Positions 31,992 through 41,185 of a DNA stretch of 64,000 bases are shown here, piece after piece; position 1 is the stretch's first letter, and each line of letters begins with the position of its first letter. The notes beneath the pieces were generated by a model. That model searched no databases. It worked only from the letters and a program-made list of their open reading frames with translations, and was not told the origin of the DNA. Origin of the DNA: an uncultured Collinsella sp. (GTDB lineage Bacteria > Actinomycetota > Coriobacteriia > Coriobacteriales > Coriobacteriaceae); the NCBI GenBank assembly GCA_902472315.1, contig CABRNM010000005.1, positions 33,507 to 97,506 on the forward strand, read 5' to 3'. Both the position numbers and the translations under genes were made by a program.

Positions 31992-33455
31992 ATGACGAAG
32001 ACCAAGGCACAGCAGATTATGGCGGCGACCGAGGCTCGCGCGGCTGACGACGTCACCGCAGCCATCAAAGATATCGCTACCGAGTTTGAGCCCTATATCA
32101 TCAAGCAGCGCCGCCACTTCCATAAGCACCCGGAGCTGAGCCTCGCCGAGGAGCGCACGACCTCCGACATCGCCAACCAGCTTGACGCCATGAATATCCC
32201 CTACGAGCGTCCCCTTAAGACGGGCCTTGTGGCGACCCTTCGCGGCACCGCGCCAGATGCCTATCGCGAGGACGGCACGCCACGCCGCCGCATCCTGCTG
32301 CGCGCCGACATCGACGCCCTGCCCGTCACCGAGCAGACCGGCGAGGAGTTCGCCAGCGTCAACGAGGGCTGCATGCACGCCTGCGGCCACGACTGCCATA
32401 TCGCCATGATGCTCGGAACGCTGCAAATCCTGCGCCATATGACCGACGACATCCACGGCGAGGTCCGCATCGTGTTCCAGCCCAGCGAGGAAAACGGCCA
32501 GGGCGCCAAGCTCATGATCGGCACCGGCGTGCTCGACGGCGTCGATGGCGCCTACGCCGCGCACATCTGGAGTGAGGTCGACGCCGGCACCGTGAGCTGC
32601 GAGCCCGGACCGCGCATGGCCAATACCGACTGGTTCCGCATCGATGTCCGCGGTACATCGTGCCATGGCGCCATGCCCCAGCGCGGCCACGACGCCGTCA
32701 TGGTTGCCGCCGAGATCGTCAACGCCCTGCAAACCATCGTTTCGCGCGAAATCAGCCCCTACGAGCCGGCCGTCATCACCGTCGGCGAGCTGCACGGCGG
32801 CACCGCGCGCAACGTTATCGCCGGCACGGCCTACCTCGCCGGCACAGTGCGCACCTACGGCGATTCGACCCACGAGGAAATGCCGGAGCTCATGCGCCGC
32901 ATCGTGGAGCATACCGCGGCAGCTCTGGGCGCCGAGGCAGAGCTCACCGACTACACCATCGCCAACTACAAGGTCGAAAACGACGCCGCCTCGAGCGAGC
33001 GCTGCCGTCAGGCTGTAATCAAGTGCCTGGGCCCCACCGGCCAAGGCCATTATCGCGGCACGCTTTCGGGCGAGGATTTTTCGGAGTACCTGCGTCGCGT
33101 ACCGGGCGTGCTCGCCTTTGTAGGTACGCGCAACCCCAAGATTGGCGCCACGTACGCCCAACATTCCTGCTTCTACAAGATCGACGAGACCGTGCTGGCA
33201 AAGGGCTCCATGGTGGCCGCCCAGTATGCTATCGACTTTTTGGCCGAGCCCACGCAAGAGGAGCTCGACGGCCCCGCGATTACCGCGGTTGCCGAGACCA
33301 ATCCCGACCTGGCAGCCAAGCTACGCTCTGCGAAGGCAACGGCCGCCGAGGCCCGCGACGCCATGCACGACGCCCGCACCGCCCGCCATGCCGCCATCAA
33401 GGGCATCCACGACGCACGCGCTGCTGCACGCCGTGAGGAAAAGCACGACGAGTAA
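31992..33455 (+). CDS. M20 family amidohydrolase/peptidase
   Basis: This 487-residue zinc enzyme belongs to the hippurate hydrolase/N-acyl-amino-acid amidohydrolase branch. It has IIKQRRHFHKHPELSLAEE (about residues 34-52), LRADIDALPV, HACGHDCHIAMMLGT (about 131-145) and QPSEENGQGA with the catalytic glutamate. The dimerisation lid begins near DWFRIDVRGTSCHGAMPQRG. The C-terminal 60 residues after FLAEPTQEEL are an Ala/Arg/Asp-rich helix not usual for the family. AAGGAG lies before ATG. It is divergent from the amidohydrolase at 30186 and may serve the same nitrogen source. Confidence 0.9.
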   Translation: MTKTKAQQIMAATEARAADDVTAAIKDIATEFEPYIIKQRRHFHKHPELSLAEERTTSDIANQLDAMNIPYERPLKTGLVATLRGTAPDAYREDGTPRRRILLRADIDALPVTEQTGEEFASVNEGCMHACGHDCHIAMMLGTLQILRHMTDDIHGEVRIVFQPSEENGQGAKLMIGTGVLDGVDGAYAAHIWSEVDAGTVSCEPGPRMANTDWFRIDVRGTSCHGAMPQRGHDAVMVAAEIVNALQTIVSREISPYEPAVITVGELHGGTARNVIAGTAYLAGTVRTYGDSTHEEMPELMRRIVEHTAAALGAEAELTDYTIANYKVENDAASSERCRQAVIKCLGPTGQGHYRGTLSGEDFSEYLRRVPGVLAFVGTRNPKIGATYAQHSCFYKIDETVLAKGSMVAAQYAIDFLAEPTQEELDGPAITAVAETNPDLAAKLRSAKATAAEARDAMHDARTARHAAIKGIHDARAAARREEKHDE

Positions 33456-33500
33456 TCGATTCGCTGGCATCTCGCAGTCATAGCCACATCGCGATGTCAA

Positions 33501-33536
33501 AGCGGGGGCGGACGTTTCGACACGTCCGCCCCCGCT
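33501..33536 (+). terminator. Terminator after the M20 gene
   Basis: AGCGGGGGCGGACGT and ACGTCCGCCCCCGCT pair perfectly over 15 bp with a 6-nt loop, followed by CATTCTTC. It lies between convergent genes. A GTCCCC motif (about 33570-33576) follows before the DUF4013 gene. Confidence 0.65.
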
Positions 33537-33595
33537 CATTCTTCAAGCGCTATTTCTACTATTTCTACCCCGTCCCCAAATGGCAGACGGCATGG

Positions 33596-34903
33596 CTACT
33601 CGTCCTGAGGTTCCTCGTCGGAGCTTGGCTCGGACGCCGGCTCAGGTGCAGGTGCCGACTCAGGCTCAGGCTCAGGCGCAGGCTCGGGCTCGGGCTCAGA
33701 TGCCGTCTCAGGCTCGGGCGCCGGTTCAGACTCGGGCGCCGGCTCAGGCTCGGTCGCGGGAGCGGATGCAGGTGCCGGCGAAGCATCCGGAGCACCGTAA
33801 CCCGAAGAAGCGGACTTCTTCTCGAAGGGCAACACAAAAGTCAGGACGTCGTCCTTATCCTCATCGGCCCACTCGCTTGCATAGCGTGCGGCCCAATAGC
33901 CAACGGCACGGTGCTTGAGTATCTTGCCAAAGACCGTAAGAAATACGGTGACAAAAGCGACCAGCACCAAGAACAGCGCGAGCGTGACGCCACCGCCGGT
34001 AACAATTGCCTCAATACCCGTAGGACGATAGTAGTAGCTATACATACCGACAGAGGCAATGGCGCCAAAGACGACCGTCAAGATCCATGTGACAACGTTG
34101 GCGACCAGGCCCGTCAAAAACTCGGGAAGGAACGAAGCACAGAACAGCTTGGTCTTGTTGTGCTTAAACGCCGCCCAGACCTTATCGAGCGAAAACGCGC
34201 TCTCGACGCGACCGGTCACCGCAAAGTGCATCACGGCAATGTCGGCGAACATCTTAAAGAAGACCCCCAGGACCGCCGTGGCAATCATAGCCAGAACGAG
34301 CAAGCCAAGCGAGCCAAACAGCGCAGCCTCGAGCGCATAAGAGCCGTAATAAGAATACGAGCCCGCAGCGCCAATTACCACGCCCTCCACCAGCGAAAGC
34401 ACTACACCGATCACGGGAATGGCAGCGATAACCTCGAGCACGACCGAAATAACGCTCGAAAAGACTCCGAGGCCAAACGACGTGGAACGCATCAACGGAC
34501 GCTCCATGCCGTCATCGATCTTAAGCGACAGATCGCGACCCCACTCGATGCCAAAGCCCGAACCGCACACGCTCGCCACGTAGGCAGCCAAAAAGCCGAT
34601 GGCAGCTGCAATACCGCCGATAACGGGGATGAACAGAACGAGTACCGACACGACACAGATAAGCGCCGGCAAAAAAGCGATCTGGCACACGCGCTGCAGC
34701 ACGCCCGGAGTCTTGGTCATATCCTCAAACGCCTGAGCCACACAGCCCTTTGGCGCATTCGCCACGGGCGGTTGCGGAACAAACTGCTGGGGCTGAGGCT
34801 GTCCCTGGGGAGCGGGGCCAGCGGCACCGGCATTAGGAGCACCACACACGCCGCAGAACTTGTCGTTATCGCCCATGGGGGCGCCGCACTGCGAGCAGAA
34901 CAT
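33596..34903 (-). CDS. Zinc-ribbon DUF4013 membrane protein with Pro-Glu repeat tail
   Basis: This 435-residue protein starts with a zinc ribbon (MFCSQCGAPMGDNDKFCGVC), a Gln/Pro linker (about 30-50), then a DUF4013-type region with about six membrane segments (about 75-350). Its C-terminal 75-80 residues are a low-complexity tail of alternating Pro, Glu, Ala and Ser (PEPEPAPEPEPES). The DNA for this tail is a short tandem repeat (GGCTCAGGCTCAGGCGC and variants), so its length may vary between strains. The start at 34903 is chosen because it begins with the ribbon and has AAGGGA upstream. The function is unknown. Confidence 0.75.
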   Translation of the reverse strand: MFCSQCGAPMGDNDKFCGVCGAPNAGAAGPAPQGQPQPQQFVPQPPVANAPKGCVAQAFEDMTKTPGVLQRVCQIAFLPALICVVSVLVLFIPVIGGIAAAIGFLAAYVASVCGSGFGIEWGRDLSLKIDDGMERPLMRSTSFGLGVFSSVISVVLEVIAAIPVIGVVLSLVEGVVIGAAGSYSYYGSYALEAALFGSLGLLVLAMIATAVLGVFFKMFADIAVMHFAVTGRVESAFSLDKVWAAFKHNKTKLFCASFLPEFLTGLVANVVTWILTVVFGAIASVGMYSYYYRPTGIEAIVTGGGVTLALFLVLVAFVTVFLTVFGKILKHRAVGYWAARYASEWADEDKDDVLTFVLPFEKKSASSGYGAPDASPAPASAPATEPEPAPESEPAPEPETASEPEPEPAPEPEPESAPAPEPASEPSSDEEPQDE

Positions 34904-35052
34904 AGAATCATCCCTTCGTATCTTGAACGAATCACTTGGATCGCAAACGTTGTCTTTAGCATCATTATTGCCCAATGTGGGGTCAAATACTCAAAGATGA
35001 CCGATTTGCAAGGTACACGGCGCCAGCAGGCGGTTCGTTGAATACGTCTGTG

Positions 35053-36075
35053 CTAGTTCGTTCCGCGGAAACCCTTGCCGACGATCTCGGAGCTGTCGAC
35101 GATCGTGATAAAGGCACCCGGATCGACTTCGCGCGCATAGCGGCGTAGTTGCACGGCCTCGCGACGGCTTAGCACGCTCATGATCACCGTCACGCACTTG
35201 CCCGAGAAGGCACCGTAGCCGCGACTGATGGTCGCTGTGCGGTTGAGATGCTTGACGATAAACTCCTCGACCTTAAGGGGTTCGGAGCAAATGACCGTGC
35301 AGACCTTACGAAGATGGATGCTCTCGATGGCCTTGTCGACCACAAGCGTCTTGGCAAACAGGCCGAGCACGCAATACAGACCGACACGCGGGCCATACAA
35401 AAAGGCCGCGATGGCCACGATGCCGATATCGACCAACAGCAGTGCGCGACCAATCTCGAGCGTGGTGCGGCGTTTGAGGATCATAGCGAGAATGTCCGTG
35501 CCACCCGTCGAGGCGCCGATGTCAAAGACAATAGCGCTGCCGAGCGCCGGCAAGATGACGGCAAAGCACAGGTCGAGCCACATATCACCCGTCAGAGAGA
35601 CATCGGTCGGAATAAAAAGCTCAAACAGCGAAACATAGGCGGACAGCGCAAACGAGGCGAAGACACTCCAAAGAATCGCCTTGCGCTCCAAAAAGATAAA
35701 GCCCAAAACGACGAGAACCGCGTTGATAATCCACATAAAGACGCCGACGGGCAGGGTCGGGAACAGCGTGGACAGAATGACCGACATGCCCGAGGTGCCG
35801 CCAAAAGCAAAGTGATTAGGGGTTTTAAACGCAACGATGGCAAAGGCCGTAAGAATCAGACCCAGATTGAGCTCGGCAAAAAAGCGCGGGAAGCCTGGCT
35901 CCTGGCTGCGCTTTTGGCCGGCACGCTCGCCGCGCTCGATATCGGTGCGATCGACCACGCGCTCCATCGGCACTACGGGAGGACGATGCATCTCCTCGGC
36001 AGCACGCGATGCCGCCTCTGCCGCGGCGGCCTCAATCGCCCATGCCTTGCTTTCTGTTTCGTGCTCGTCGGCCAT
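35053..36075 (-). CDS. YitT family membrane protein
   Basis: This 340-residue protein has an N-terminal charged, Ala-rich cytoplasmic segment (about 1-65), then five membrane helices (AFGGTSGMSVILSTLFPTLP; FDIGASTGGTDILAMILKR) and a C-terminal DUF2179 domain (about 260-340; RGYGAFSGKCVTVIMSVLSR). The family is widespread in Gram-positive bacteria, and its substrate is unknown. The start has GAGGGG upstream. It stands alone, downstream of the Asp23 operon with hairpins between. Confidence 0.85.
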   Translation of the reverse strand: MADEHETESKAWAIEAAAAEAASRAAEEMHRPPVVPMERVVDRTDIERGERAGQKRSQEPGFPRFFAELNLGLILTAFAIVAFKTPNHFAFGGTSGMSVILSTLFPTLPVGVFMWIINAVLVVLGFIFLERKAILWSVFASFALSAYVSLFELFIPTDVSLTGDMWLDLCFAVILPALGSAIVFDIGASTGGTDILAMILKRRTTLEIGRALLLVDIGIVAIAAFLYGPRVGLYCVLGLFAKTLVVDKAIESIHLRKVCTVICSEPLKVEEFIVKHLNRTATISRGYGAFSGKCVTVIMSVLSRREAVQLRRYAREVDPGAFITIVDSSEIVGKGFRGTN

Positions 36076-36192
36076 TACGGCAACCCCTCGTTAACAATTT
36101 GGAAACAATGCGCCCATTAGGGTAACGCGGAACGCGACGATTGCAACCCCTAGTTAGACGAGCGGTATGCCTACATCGGGGGGCATACAAAT

Positions 36193-36230
36193 AACGGCCG
36201 GCCACGCTTTTGCTTGCGCGGTCGGCCGTT
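36193..36230 (-). terminator. Hairpin past the Asp23 operon
   Basis: AACGGCCG and CGGCCGTT enclose further partial pairing (GCCACGC/GCGCGGTC). It is likely the operon terminator, although the minus-strand tail (ATTTG) is only moderately T-rich. Confidence 0.4.
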
Positions 36231-36248
36231 TAACGTTTTCGCAGATAA

Positions 36249-36285
36249 AACCTGCCAAAACAAACCTGTCCCTTTTTGGAAGGTT
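36249..36285. repeat. Dispersed hairpin repeat at the asp23 stop codon
   Basis: AACCTGCCAAAA and TTTTGGAAGGTT (one mismatch) enclose CAAACCTGTCCCT. With the left flank AACGTTTTCGCAGATAA it matches the copies at 10118 and 41103. Confidence 0.7.
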
Positions 36286-36799
36286 ATTCGTGCTGGCTGG
36301 TGCGGTGCTCGTACTCCTCGGGGGTGATGACGTCCTCGATACGCAGGTTGACACCCGCCACCTCAAGGCCGGTCATCGCGGCAAGGCGCTCGGTGACACG
36401 CGCCTTGACATCGTCGAAGATCGCGGGCGCATAGGCGCCGTACTCGATAATGACGGAGATGTTGACGACCACGCGATTGTCATCGGTGACCTCGACCGTC
36501 ACGCCCTTGGTCAGATTCTCGGCACCAAACTGCTCCTGCACAAAGTGCATAAGGTTACCCTTCATGCCCAGAACGTGCGGAACCTCGCGGGTGGCCATGG
36601 CAACGATCTTCTCGATCACACCGTTGGAATAGGTCAGCGAGTCCTCGGACTCGTCCGCCTCCTCGTCGTCCTCATCCTCATCGGACTCGACCTCGACAAG
36701 AGCCTCGTCCTCGAGCGTCACATCCTCGGCTTCGGCGACGACCGCCTTGTTCTCCTCGAGCTCGGTATCGGCTACATCGACCTTCGTATTAAAAGCCAT
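36284..36799 (-). CDS. Asp23/Gls24 family envelope stress protein
   Basis: This 171-residue protein has an acidic N-terminal third (about 1-50, almost all Asp/Glu) and an Asp23 domain (about 55-165). Landmarks are YSNGVIEKIVAMATREVPHV and VTVEVTDDNRVVVNISVIIE. Asp23 proteins coat the inner face of the membrane, held there by AmaP, and relate to cell-wall stress. amaP and a DUF2273 gene lie directly upstream in the same operon. Confidence 0.9.
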   Translation of the reverse strand: MAFNTKVDVADTELEENKAVVAEAEDVTLEDEALVEVESDEDEDDEEADESEDSLTYSNGVIEKIVAMATREVPHVLGMKGNLMHFVQEQFGAENLTKGVTVEVTDDNRVVVNISVIIEYGAYAPAIFDDVKARVTERLAAMTGLEVAGVNLRIEDVITPEEYEHRTSQHE

Positions 36800-36843
36800 G
36801 GTTCCTCCTTATGCCTGCCGCGGATGCGACAGTCGAATACATA

Positions 36844-37221
36844 TTAGCGGCCGCTAAACAGACGGCCGAAGAAGTTGACGATCCCGTTCTCGCCGTCGCG
36901 AATTTGGCCGATCACGGCGCCGATCAGCACGAAGAATGCAATGACGAGCGTGTCCCACAGGCCGAGCGTGAGCACCAACACGGCGAGGATAAAGCCAGCG
37001 ACGGCGCCGAGCGTGGTGTTGGGATGACGCACGGCATAGCTCCAGATGGCAGCGCCCGTACCCTTGATGAGACCCATAGCCTCGTCAAAATCCGCGGCTG
37101 CCGCGTCTTGTAACTCGGTTGCCTCTGCTTTGGAATCAACAGGTTCGCTCGCCGGTGTGGCGCTCTGGTCAATCGTCAGGCGCGGCGTACGAGCGGTCTT
37201 ATCTTGATTGGTATCACTCAC
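36844..37221 (-). CDS. DUF2273 small membrane protein of the Asp23 operon
   Basis: This 125-residue protein has a polar N-terminus (about 1-60) and two membrane helices (AVAGFILAVLVLTLGLWD; TLVIAFFVLIGAVIGQIRDG) ending GIVNFFGRLFSGR, the DUF2273 pattern. The GTG start at 37221, with GGAGG six bases before it, overlaps the end of amaP (GTGAGTGA), which points to coupled translation. Members accompany amaP and asp23 genes in many Gram-positive bacteria and probably help anchor the complex. Confidence 0.85.
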   Translation of the reverse strand: MSDTNQDKTARTPRLTIDQSATPASEPVDSKAEATELQDAAAADFDEAMGLIKGTGAAIWSYAVRHPNTTLGAVAGFILAVLVLTLGLWDTLVIAFFVLIGAVIGQIRDGENGIVNFFGRLFSGR

Positions 37222-37759
37222 CGGAAACCTCCACGGTCTGGACGGTAGTCTTGGACGGCAAAAAACGGACGCGCGCGGTCGTACCCGGCGTGCCGAGCAT
37301 GGTGTCGCAAGCTTCCTCGATGCGCCGCTGCATCGCAGTAGCCAGAGACGCCACGTCCTTATCGTCAAGCGCGATAGCCTCGACCTTAAAACGGACATGC
37401 GAATCGTCGGAACCTTGGACGCGGGCCTCGACATGCTCGATCATCACGCGATCGTCGCGCTCTGCAGCAGCCCTGGCGCACGAAGAAAGCGCCGCGAGCG
37501 TGACCTCGATATTGCGCTCCCCCGCCGGATGCACACAGGACGGCTCGCGACGAGCAAACATCAGGCGGAAGAAGCTTACCAGCACGCCGATTGCCACAAC
37601 TCCGCCGCATGCCGTCACGACAATGCGCGGCATGGGGTCGCGCATCAGCAGCATAAAGCGATACGTATACGGCCCCCAAAACTGGCAGACAAGCGTACCC
37701 AGCGCCACGATGGTGGCGGCAAGATACACGATCGCTAGGGCTCGTTTGAGTACGCGCAC
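37214..37759 (-). CDS. amaP: Alkaline shock response membrane anchor protein AmaP
   Basis: This 181-residue protein has two N-terminal membrane helices (about residues 5-27 and 45-66) and a soluble domain (about 80-175) with repeated short Asp23-like strands (DSHVRFKVEAIALDDKDVAS). AmaP anchors Asp23 to the membrane. The start is GTG with GGGAG upstream. It is first of the three-gene operon amaP-DUF2273-asp23. Confidence 0.82.
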   Translation of the reverse strand: MRVLKRALAIVYLAATIVALGTLVCQFWGPYTYRFMLLMRDPMPRIVVTACGGVVAIGVLVSFFRLMFARREPSCVHPAGERNIEVTLAALSSCARAAAERDDRVMIEHVEARVQGSDDSHVRFKVEAIALDDKDVASLATAMQRRIEEACDTMLGTPGTTARVRFLPSKTTVQTVEVSGE

Positions 37760-37818
37760 GCGGCGCTCCCTTCAAATCTCGGCTCTCGAAATGCAAAACG
37801 GTTCGCATCATTATAAAA

Positions 37819-37856
37819 GAGCCGGGTCCGGTGCTCTACGCACGCGGATCCGGCTC
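37819..37856 (-). terminator. Terminator of yebC
   Basis: GAGCCGGGTCCG and CGGATCCGGCTC pair over 12 bases with one wobble. The minus-strand tail TTTTATAA follows. Confidence 0.7.
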
Positions 37857-37925
37857 ATCTATTCCACGAGGCTTGCATGCTCGCTTCATTATGCCCAGAT
37901 ATGCACGGCTTAACCCGTGCGGGCG

Positions 37926-38732
37926 CTACTCCTCCTCGAGGGCAGCGATGACCTCGTCGGTCATGTCCATGGTGCTGTAAACATCCTGGACGTCGTCGAG
38001 CTCCTCAAGACGGTCGATGAGGCGCTGAACCTTCTTGGCATCGGCGCCGGAGACCTCGGTCGGGGTGGTCGGGACCATGGTGGTCTCGGAGCCCTTGACC
38101 TGGACGCCCTGCTCCTCGAGCGCCTTGGAGACAGCCATAACGTCGTTGGCAGCAGTCCAGACGATCCACTCCTCGCCGGCGTCCTCGTAGTCCTCGCCAC
38201 CGGCCTCGGCGATGGCCATCATGAACTCATCCTCGTCACCGGCAGCACCGTTGGCGATCATGGTCTCCTTCTTGGCGTTCTCGTCCAGGATCTCCTTGGC
38301 GACGACGATCTGGCCCTTGCGCTCAAACTGGAAGGCGACGGAGCCGGAGGTGCCCAGGTTGCCACCAGCGTGGGAGAAGGCGGAACGGACATCAGCGGCG
38401 GTACGGTTGCGGTTGTCGGTCAGGCAGTCGACGTAGACGGCGACACCGGCGGGACCGTAGCCCTCGTACACGATGTTCTCGTAGACGGCGGCATCGGCAC
38501 CCGAACCAAAAGCCTTGTCGATAGCGGACTTGATCTTGTCCTTAGGCATGGACTGAGCCTTGGCCTTGGCAACGGCAGCGGCGAGGCTGGCGTTGTTCTC
38601 GGGCAGCGGGTCACCGCCGAGACGGGCAGCAACGGTGATGTTGCGGCTGAGCTTGGAGAAGAGGGCGGAACGCTTGGCGTCCTGCGCGCCCTTACGATGC
38701 TTGGTTGTGGCCCACTTAGAGTGTCCGGACAT
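37926..38732 (-). CDS. YebC/PmpR (TACO1) family protein
   Basis: This 268-residue protein starts MSGHSKWATTKHRKGA and continues with KRSALFSKLSRNITVAAR, GGDPLPENNASLAAAVAKAK and YEGYGPAGVAVYVDCLTDN, the diagnostic motifs. The family was long called transcriptional regulators; recent work ties YebC/TACO1 proteins to translation of proline-rich stretches. The Pro-rich DUF4013 protein encoded nearby is a possible client, which is speculation. It is about 25 residues longer than E. coli YebC. No ruvC-type neighbours are present. Confidence 0.92.
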   Translation of the reverse strand: MSGHSKWATTKHRKGAQDAKRSALFSKLSRNITVAARLGGDPLPENNASLAAAVAKAKAQSMPKDKIKSAIDKAFGSGADAAVYENIVYEGYGPAGVAVYVDCLTDNRNRTAADVRSAFSHAGGNLGTSGSVAFQFERKGQIVVAKEILDENAKKETMIANGAAGDEDEFMMAIAEAGGEDYEDAGEEWIVWTAANDVMAVSKALEEQGVQVKGSETTMVPTTPTEVSGADAKKVQRLIDRLEELDDVQDVYSTMDMTDEVIAALEEE

Positions 38733-38865
38733 ACGTGTCTCCTATCGGTTTCGACCTAAAGCCCAGCGCAGATGCTCGGGCAATATAAACAAACGTCGTT
38801 ATGATATACCTACTGGCTTGCGAGATAAACCCCAAAATGAAGGCGTCGTGATGATGCAACCCTTT

Positions 38866-38895
38866 GGAGCAAAGTAACCTGTCCCCTTTGCACCA
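38866..38895. repeat. Dispersed hairpin repeat at the DUF6020 gene end
   Basis: GGAGCAAAG and CTTTGCACC enclose TAACCTGTCCC. It ends two bases before the stop codon of the next gene. It resembles the copy at 2522. Confidence 0.55.
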
Positions 38896-38897
38896 TA

Positions 38898-41081
38898 TTA
38901 GGACCAGAGGAGGTCGCTGCGGGTGATGGTGGCGCCAATGGCAAAGGGCATGCAGGCGATGACCGGATACAGATAGCGCATGTAGGTCGAGCCGTTGCAG
39001 GGACCGATCAGGCACACGGCGAGCACGCCCAGCAGCGGCACCCAAATGGCCAGCCCGCGCCACGAATGACGACGTAGCAGATAGACCACCACGGCGATCA
39101 TGATCCACACATAGGTGGCCGAGCTCATGGCGAGCGAGATAAACGGGATGCGTTGTACTGCCACGCGATACAGGTTGATCAGGTGGTCGCACCAGCGCAC
39201 AACCTTGCTATCGACCGGATGGAAGTCGAAGTACTTGAGGTTATCGGGCTTCGCCATAATCTCGGCACTGCGCGCCGTGCTGTAGACCCACGCATCGCGG
39301 GCACTCGGATAAAAGTAGCCGTAGTAGTTATTGATGAGCGCCGAGATATAGCACTCGGGATCTTTTTTGAACATCTGGGCCCACACCTCAAAATAGGCCT
39401 TGATGTCCTCCTGCGAGGCGTACTCGTTGAAGCAATTTTTGACGGCGTCCGACTTATCCGGGTTGTAACGGCGGCCCAGGTTCTCGTACTTGAGCACCCG
39501 GTCGATCACGGCTCGCTCTTCGTCGGTCACCAAACCGTCGCAGGGTGCCTCCACGACGGTGCCGTCCTCCTTAACCGTGGGGTTGACGCCCGAGTTGAGG
39601 CCGTCGTGCTTTTGGACGAAACGAGCCGTCTGCTGGAACGGAATCGAGAGGATTTCGCGCTTGGAACCAGGCGTGATATCGTGCGCCGGCATAAAGACCT
39701 TGGTGAAGTACATATTAGAGGCAAGGCAGAGCGTGAGCACCGCGAGAACGCCAACCCAGCGGAAACGCGGGATGGTGCCCGAAGGCGCAGCACCAGTCTG
39801 CTTGGCTGCACGACGAGCCACATGCACGTCCCATACGCAAAACCCCGCCGCGATTACGCATGCCGCCAGGGGAAACACCAGGCCGCCGTTGCGCAGAAAC
39901 GTGGAACCCATGGCGCCCAGAGCGAGCAGCAGCCAGTCGTGGCGCGCAAAGAGCACGGGGGCTTTCTCGCCCGCTCGCTCGGCATTGGCATCACGACGGG
40001 GCAAGCCACATGCCACGAGCTTGACGGTCTGTACCAGCAGCACCAAGAACGCGTCGGCAAAGAGCACGTCTTTGGTGAGCAACGCCGCGTAGTTAGAGAA
40101 CATCGGCATAAACGCAAAGAACAGCAGGATCGCACCGCGAACCGGCAGGCTCACGCCCAGTTTGCGCAGCGATGAAATGGAATAGGCCATGCAGGCGGCC
40201 GTGATGACAAATTGAGCGCAGGTGTAGATGACAAGACCCGCGTTAGCGCTGTTGAACAGCGAAAGCCCCAGCTGAACGCACGAGCCGATAATGGCCGTGT
40301 GCACTACAGGATGATGCCCGTTGAGCAACACATTGGGATTGAGCAGACGCAGGTAGTCGCTCGTGCCGTTGGGATAGTTGAACCACTGGCGAATCTGCGC
40401 GCCCGTATCTCCCATAAAAAGGCCAGGCAGCGAAGCGATGAGCGTGGGCGCCCAGGCGATCATAAGCACCAGGAAGGGCCCGGCAAAGGGATGGACCGAG
40501 AGCACGGCGTGAGTCACACGCCATACGCGGCCAAAGTGCGCTTCCGAAAACGGAATGCGTCGGGAGCTCAGCCAATCTAGACACTCAAAGGCAAGGTAGA
40601 AGGCAACGACCGCCAAGAGCATCCAGCCCGCGCCGCCAATCCAGGCGCAGATGATGCGGGCTTTGTCGCCAAGGACAATCTCGGCCGAGTCGGTGAGATC
40701 GTAGCTGCGGCCGAACACCATGCAGATGGCGAAGAACAGCGACGGCAGAACGATCGATGGGCGCCAGGTGTCGCCACGGCCAAAGAACACGTAGCGAAAC
40801 GGCAAGGTGAGCAGGCAGGCAAGTGCAAGCAGCATGACCGCGTCGGTATGGCCGGCAAACGAGAGGAGCACCTCGTAGCACACGTACAGCATGCCCGAGG
40901 CTTTGGGGTCAATCGCCAAGACTGCGTTGCTCGACACCGGGGCGGGATCGATGGAAAACGCCGTGGTCGCCAACAGCGCGAGCAAAAATGCGATGAGCGT
41001 CTGCTTGGCGGGGTAGCGCTTAAACCAGACGATGCGGGCAGCGTCGCGCGCAGCCGTTGTGGAGAGATCGGAATCCTTCAC
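38898..41081 (-). CDS. Large polytopic membrane protein (DUF6020-like)
   Basis: This 727-residue protein has about 12-14 membrane helices and two larger outside loops. One is near residue 240 (GDTGAQIRQWFNYPNGTSDY) and one lies at about 480-620, before the last helices. The pattern resembles lipid-linked-sugar glycosyltransferases (PMT-like) and the DUF6020 family found in Collinsella and Clostridia. The acidic residue in SLPGLFMGDTGAQ would be in the place of the catalytic aspartate. The start is GTG 41081. It could be an envelope-glycan enzyme; this is inference. Confidence 0.7.
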   Translation of the reverse strand: MKDSDLSTTAARDAARIVWFKRYPAKQTLIAFLLALLATTAFSIDPAPVSSNAVLAIDPKASGMLYVCYEVLLSFAGHTDAVMLLALACLLTLPFRYVFFGRGDTWRPSIVLPSLFFAICMVFGRSYDLTDSAEIVLGDKARIICAWIGGAGWMLLAVVAFYLAFECLDWLSSRRIPFSEAHFGRVWRVTHAVLSVHPFAGPFLVLMIAWAPTLIASLPGLFMGDTGAQIRQWFNYPNGTSDYLRLLNPNVLLNGHHPVVHTAIIGSCVQLGLSLFNSANAGLVIYTCAQFVITAACMAYSISSLRKLGVSLPVRGAILLFFAFMPMFSNYAALLTKDVLFADAFLVLLVQTVKLVACGLPRRDANAERAGEKAPVLFARHDWLLLALGAMGSTFLRNGGLVFPLAACVIAAGFCVWDVHVARRAAKQTGAAPSGTIPRFRWVGVLAVLTLCLASNMYFTKVFMPAHDITPGSKREILSIPFQQTARFVQKHDGLNSGVNPTVKEDGTVVEAPCDGLVTDEERAVIDRVLKYENLGRRYNPDKSDAVKNCFNEYASQEDIKAYFEVWAQMFKKDPECYISALINNYYGYFYPSARDAWVYSTARSAEIMAKPDNLKYFDFHPVDSKVVRWCDHLINLYRVAVQRIPFISLAMSSATYVWIMIAVVVYLLRRHSWRGLAIWVPLLGVLAVCLIGPCNGSTYMRYLYPVIACMPFAIGATITRSDLLWS

Positions 41082-41102
41082 AGTCCAAAGAGCCTTTCTA
41101 GA

Positions 41103-41139
41103 AACCTGCCAAAAAGGGACAGGTTTATTTTGGCAGGTT
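41103..41139. repeat. Dispersed hairpin repeat, inverted copy
   Basis: AACCTGCCAAAA and TTTTGGCAGGTT enclose AGGGACAGGTTTA. Its right flank TTATCTGGGGAAACGTTACG is the complement of the left flank of the copies at 10118 and 36249. Confidence 0.7.
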
Positions 41140-41185
41140 TTATCTGGGGAAACGTTACGGTTCTGTCATCGTTGCCCAGCGAATC

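Noticed and set aside
31824..33257. N-terminal extension joining the amidohydrolase frame to a 1023-residue open frame
   Set aside because: The extra part lies antisense to the well-supported M20 gene (31992-33455) and shows no family motifs. The amidohydrolase fold begins at 31823.
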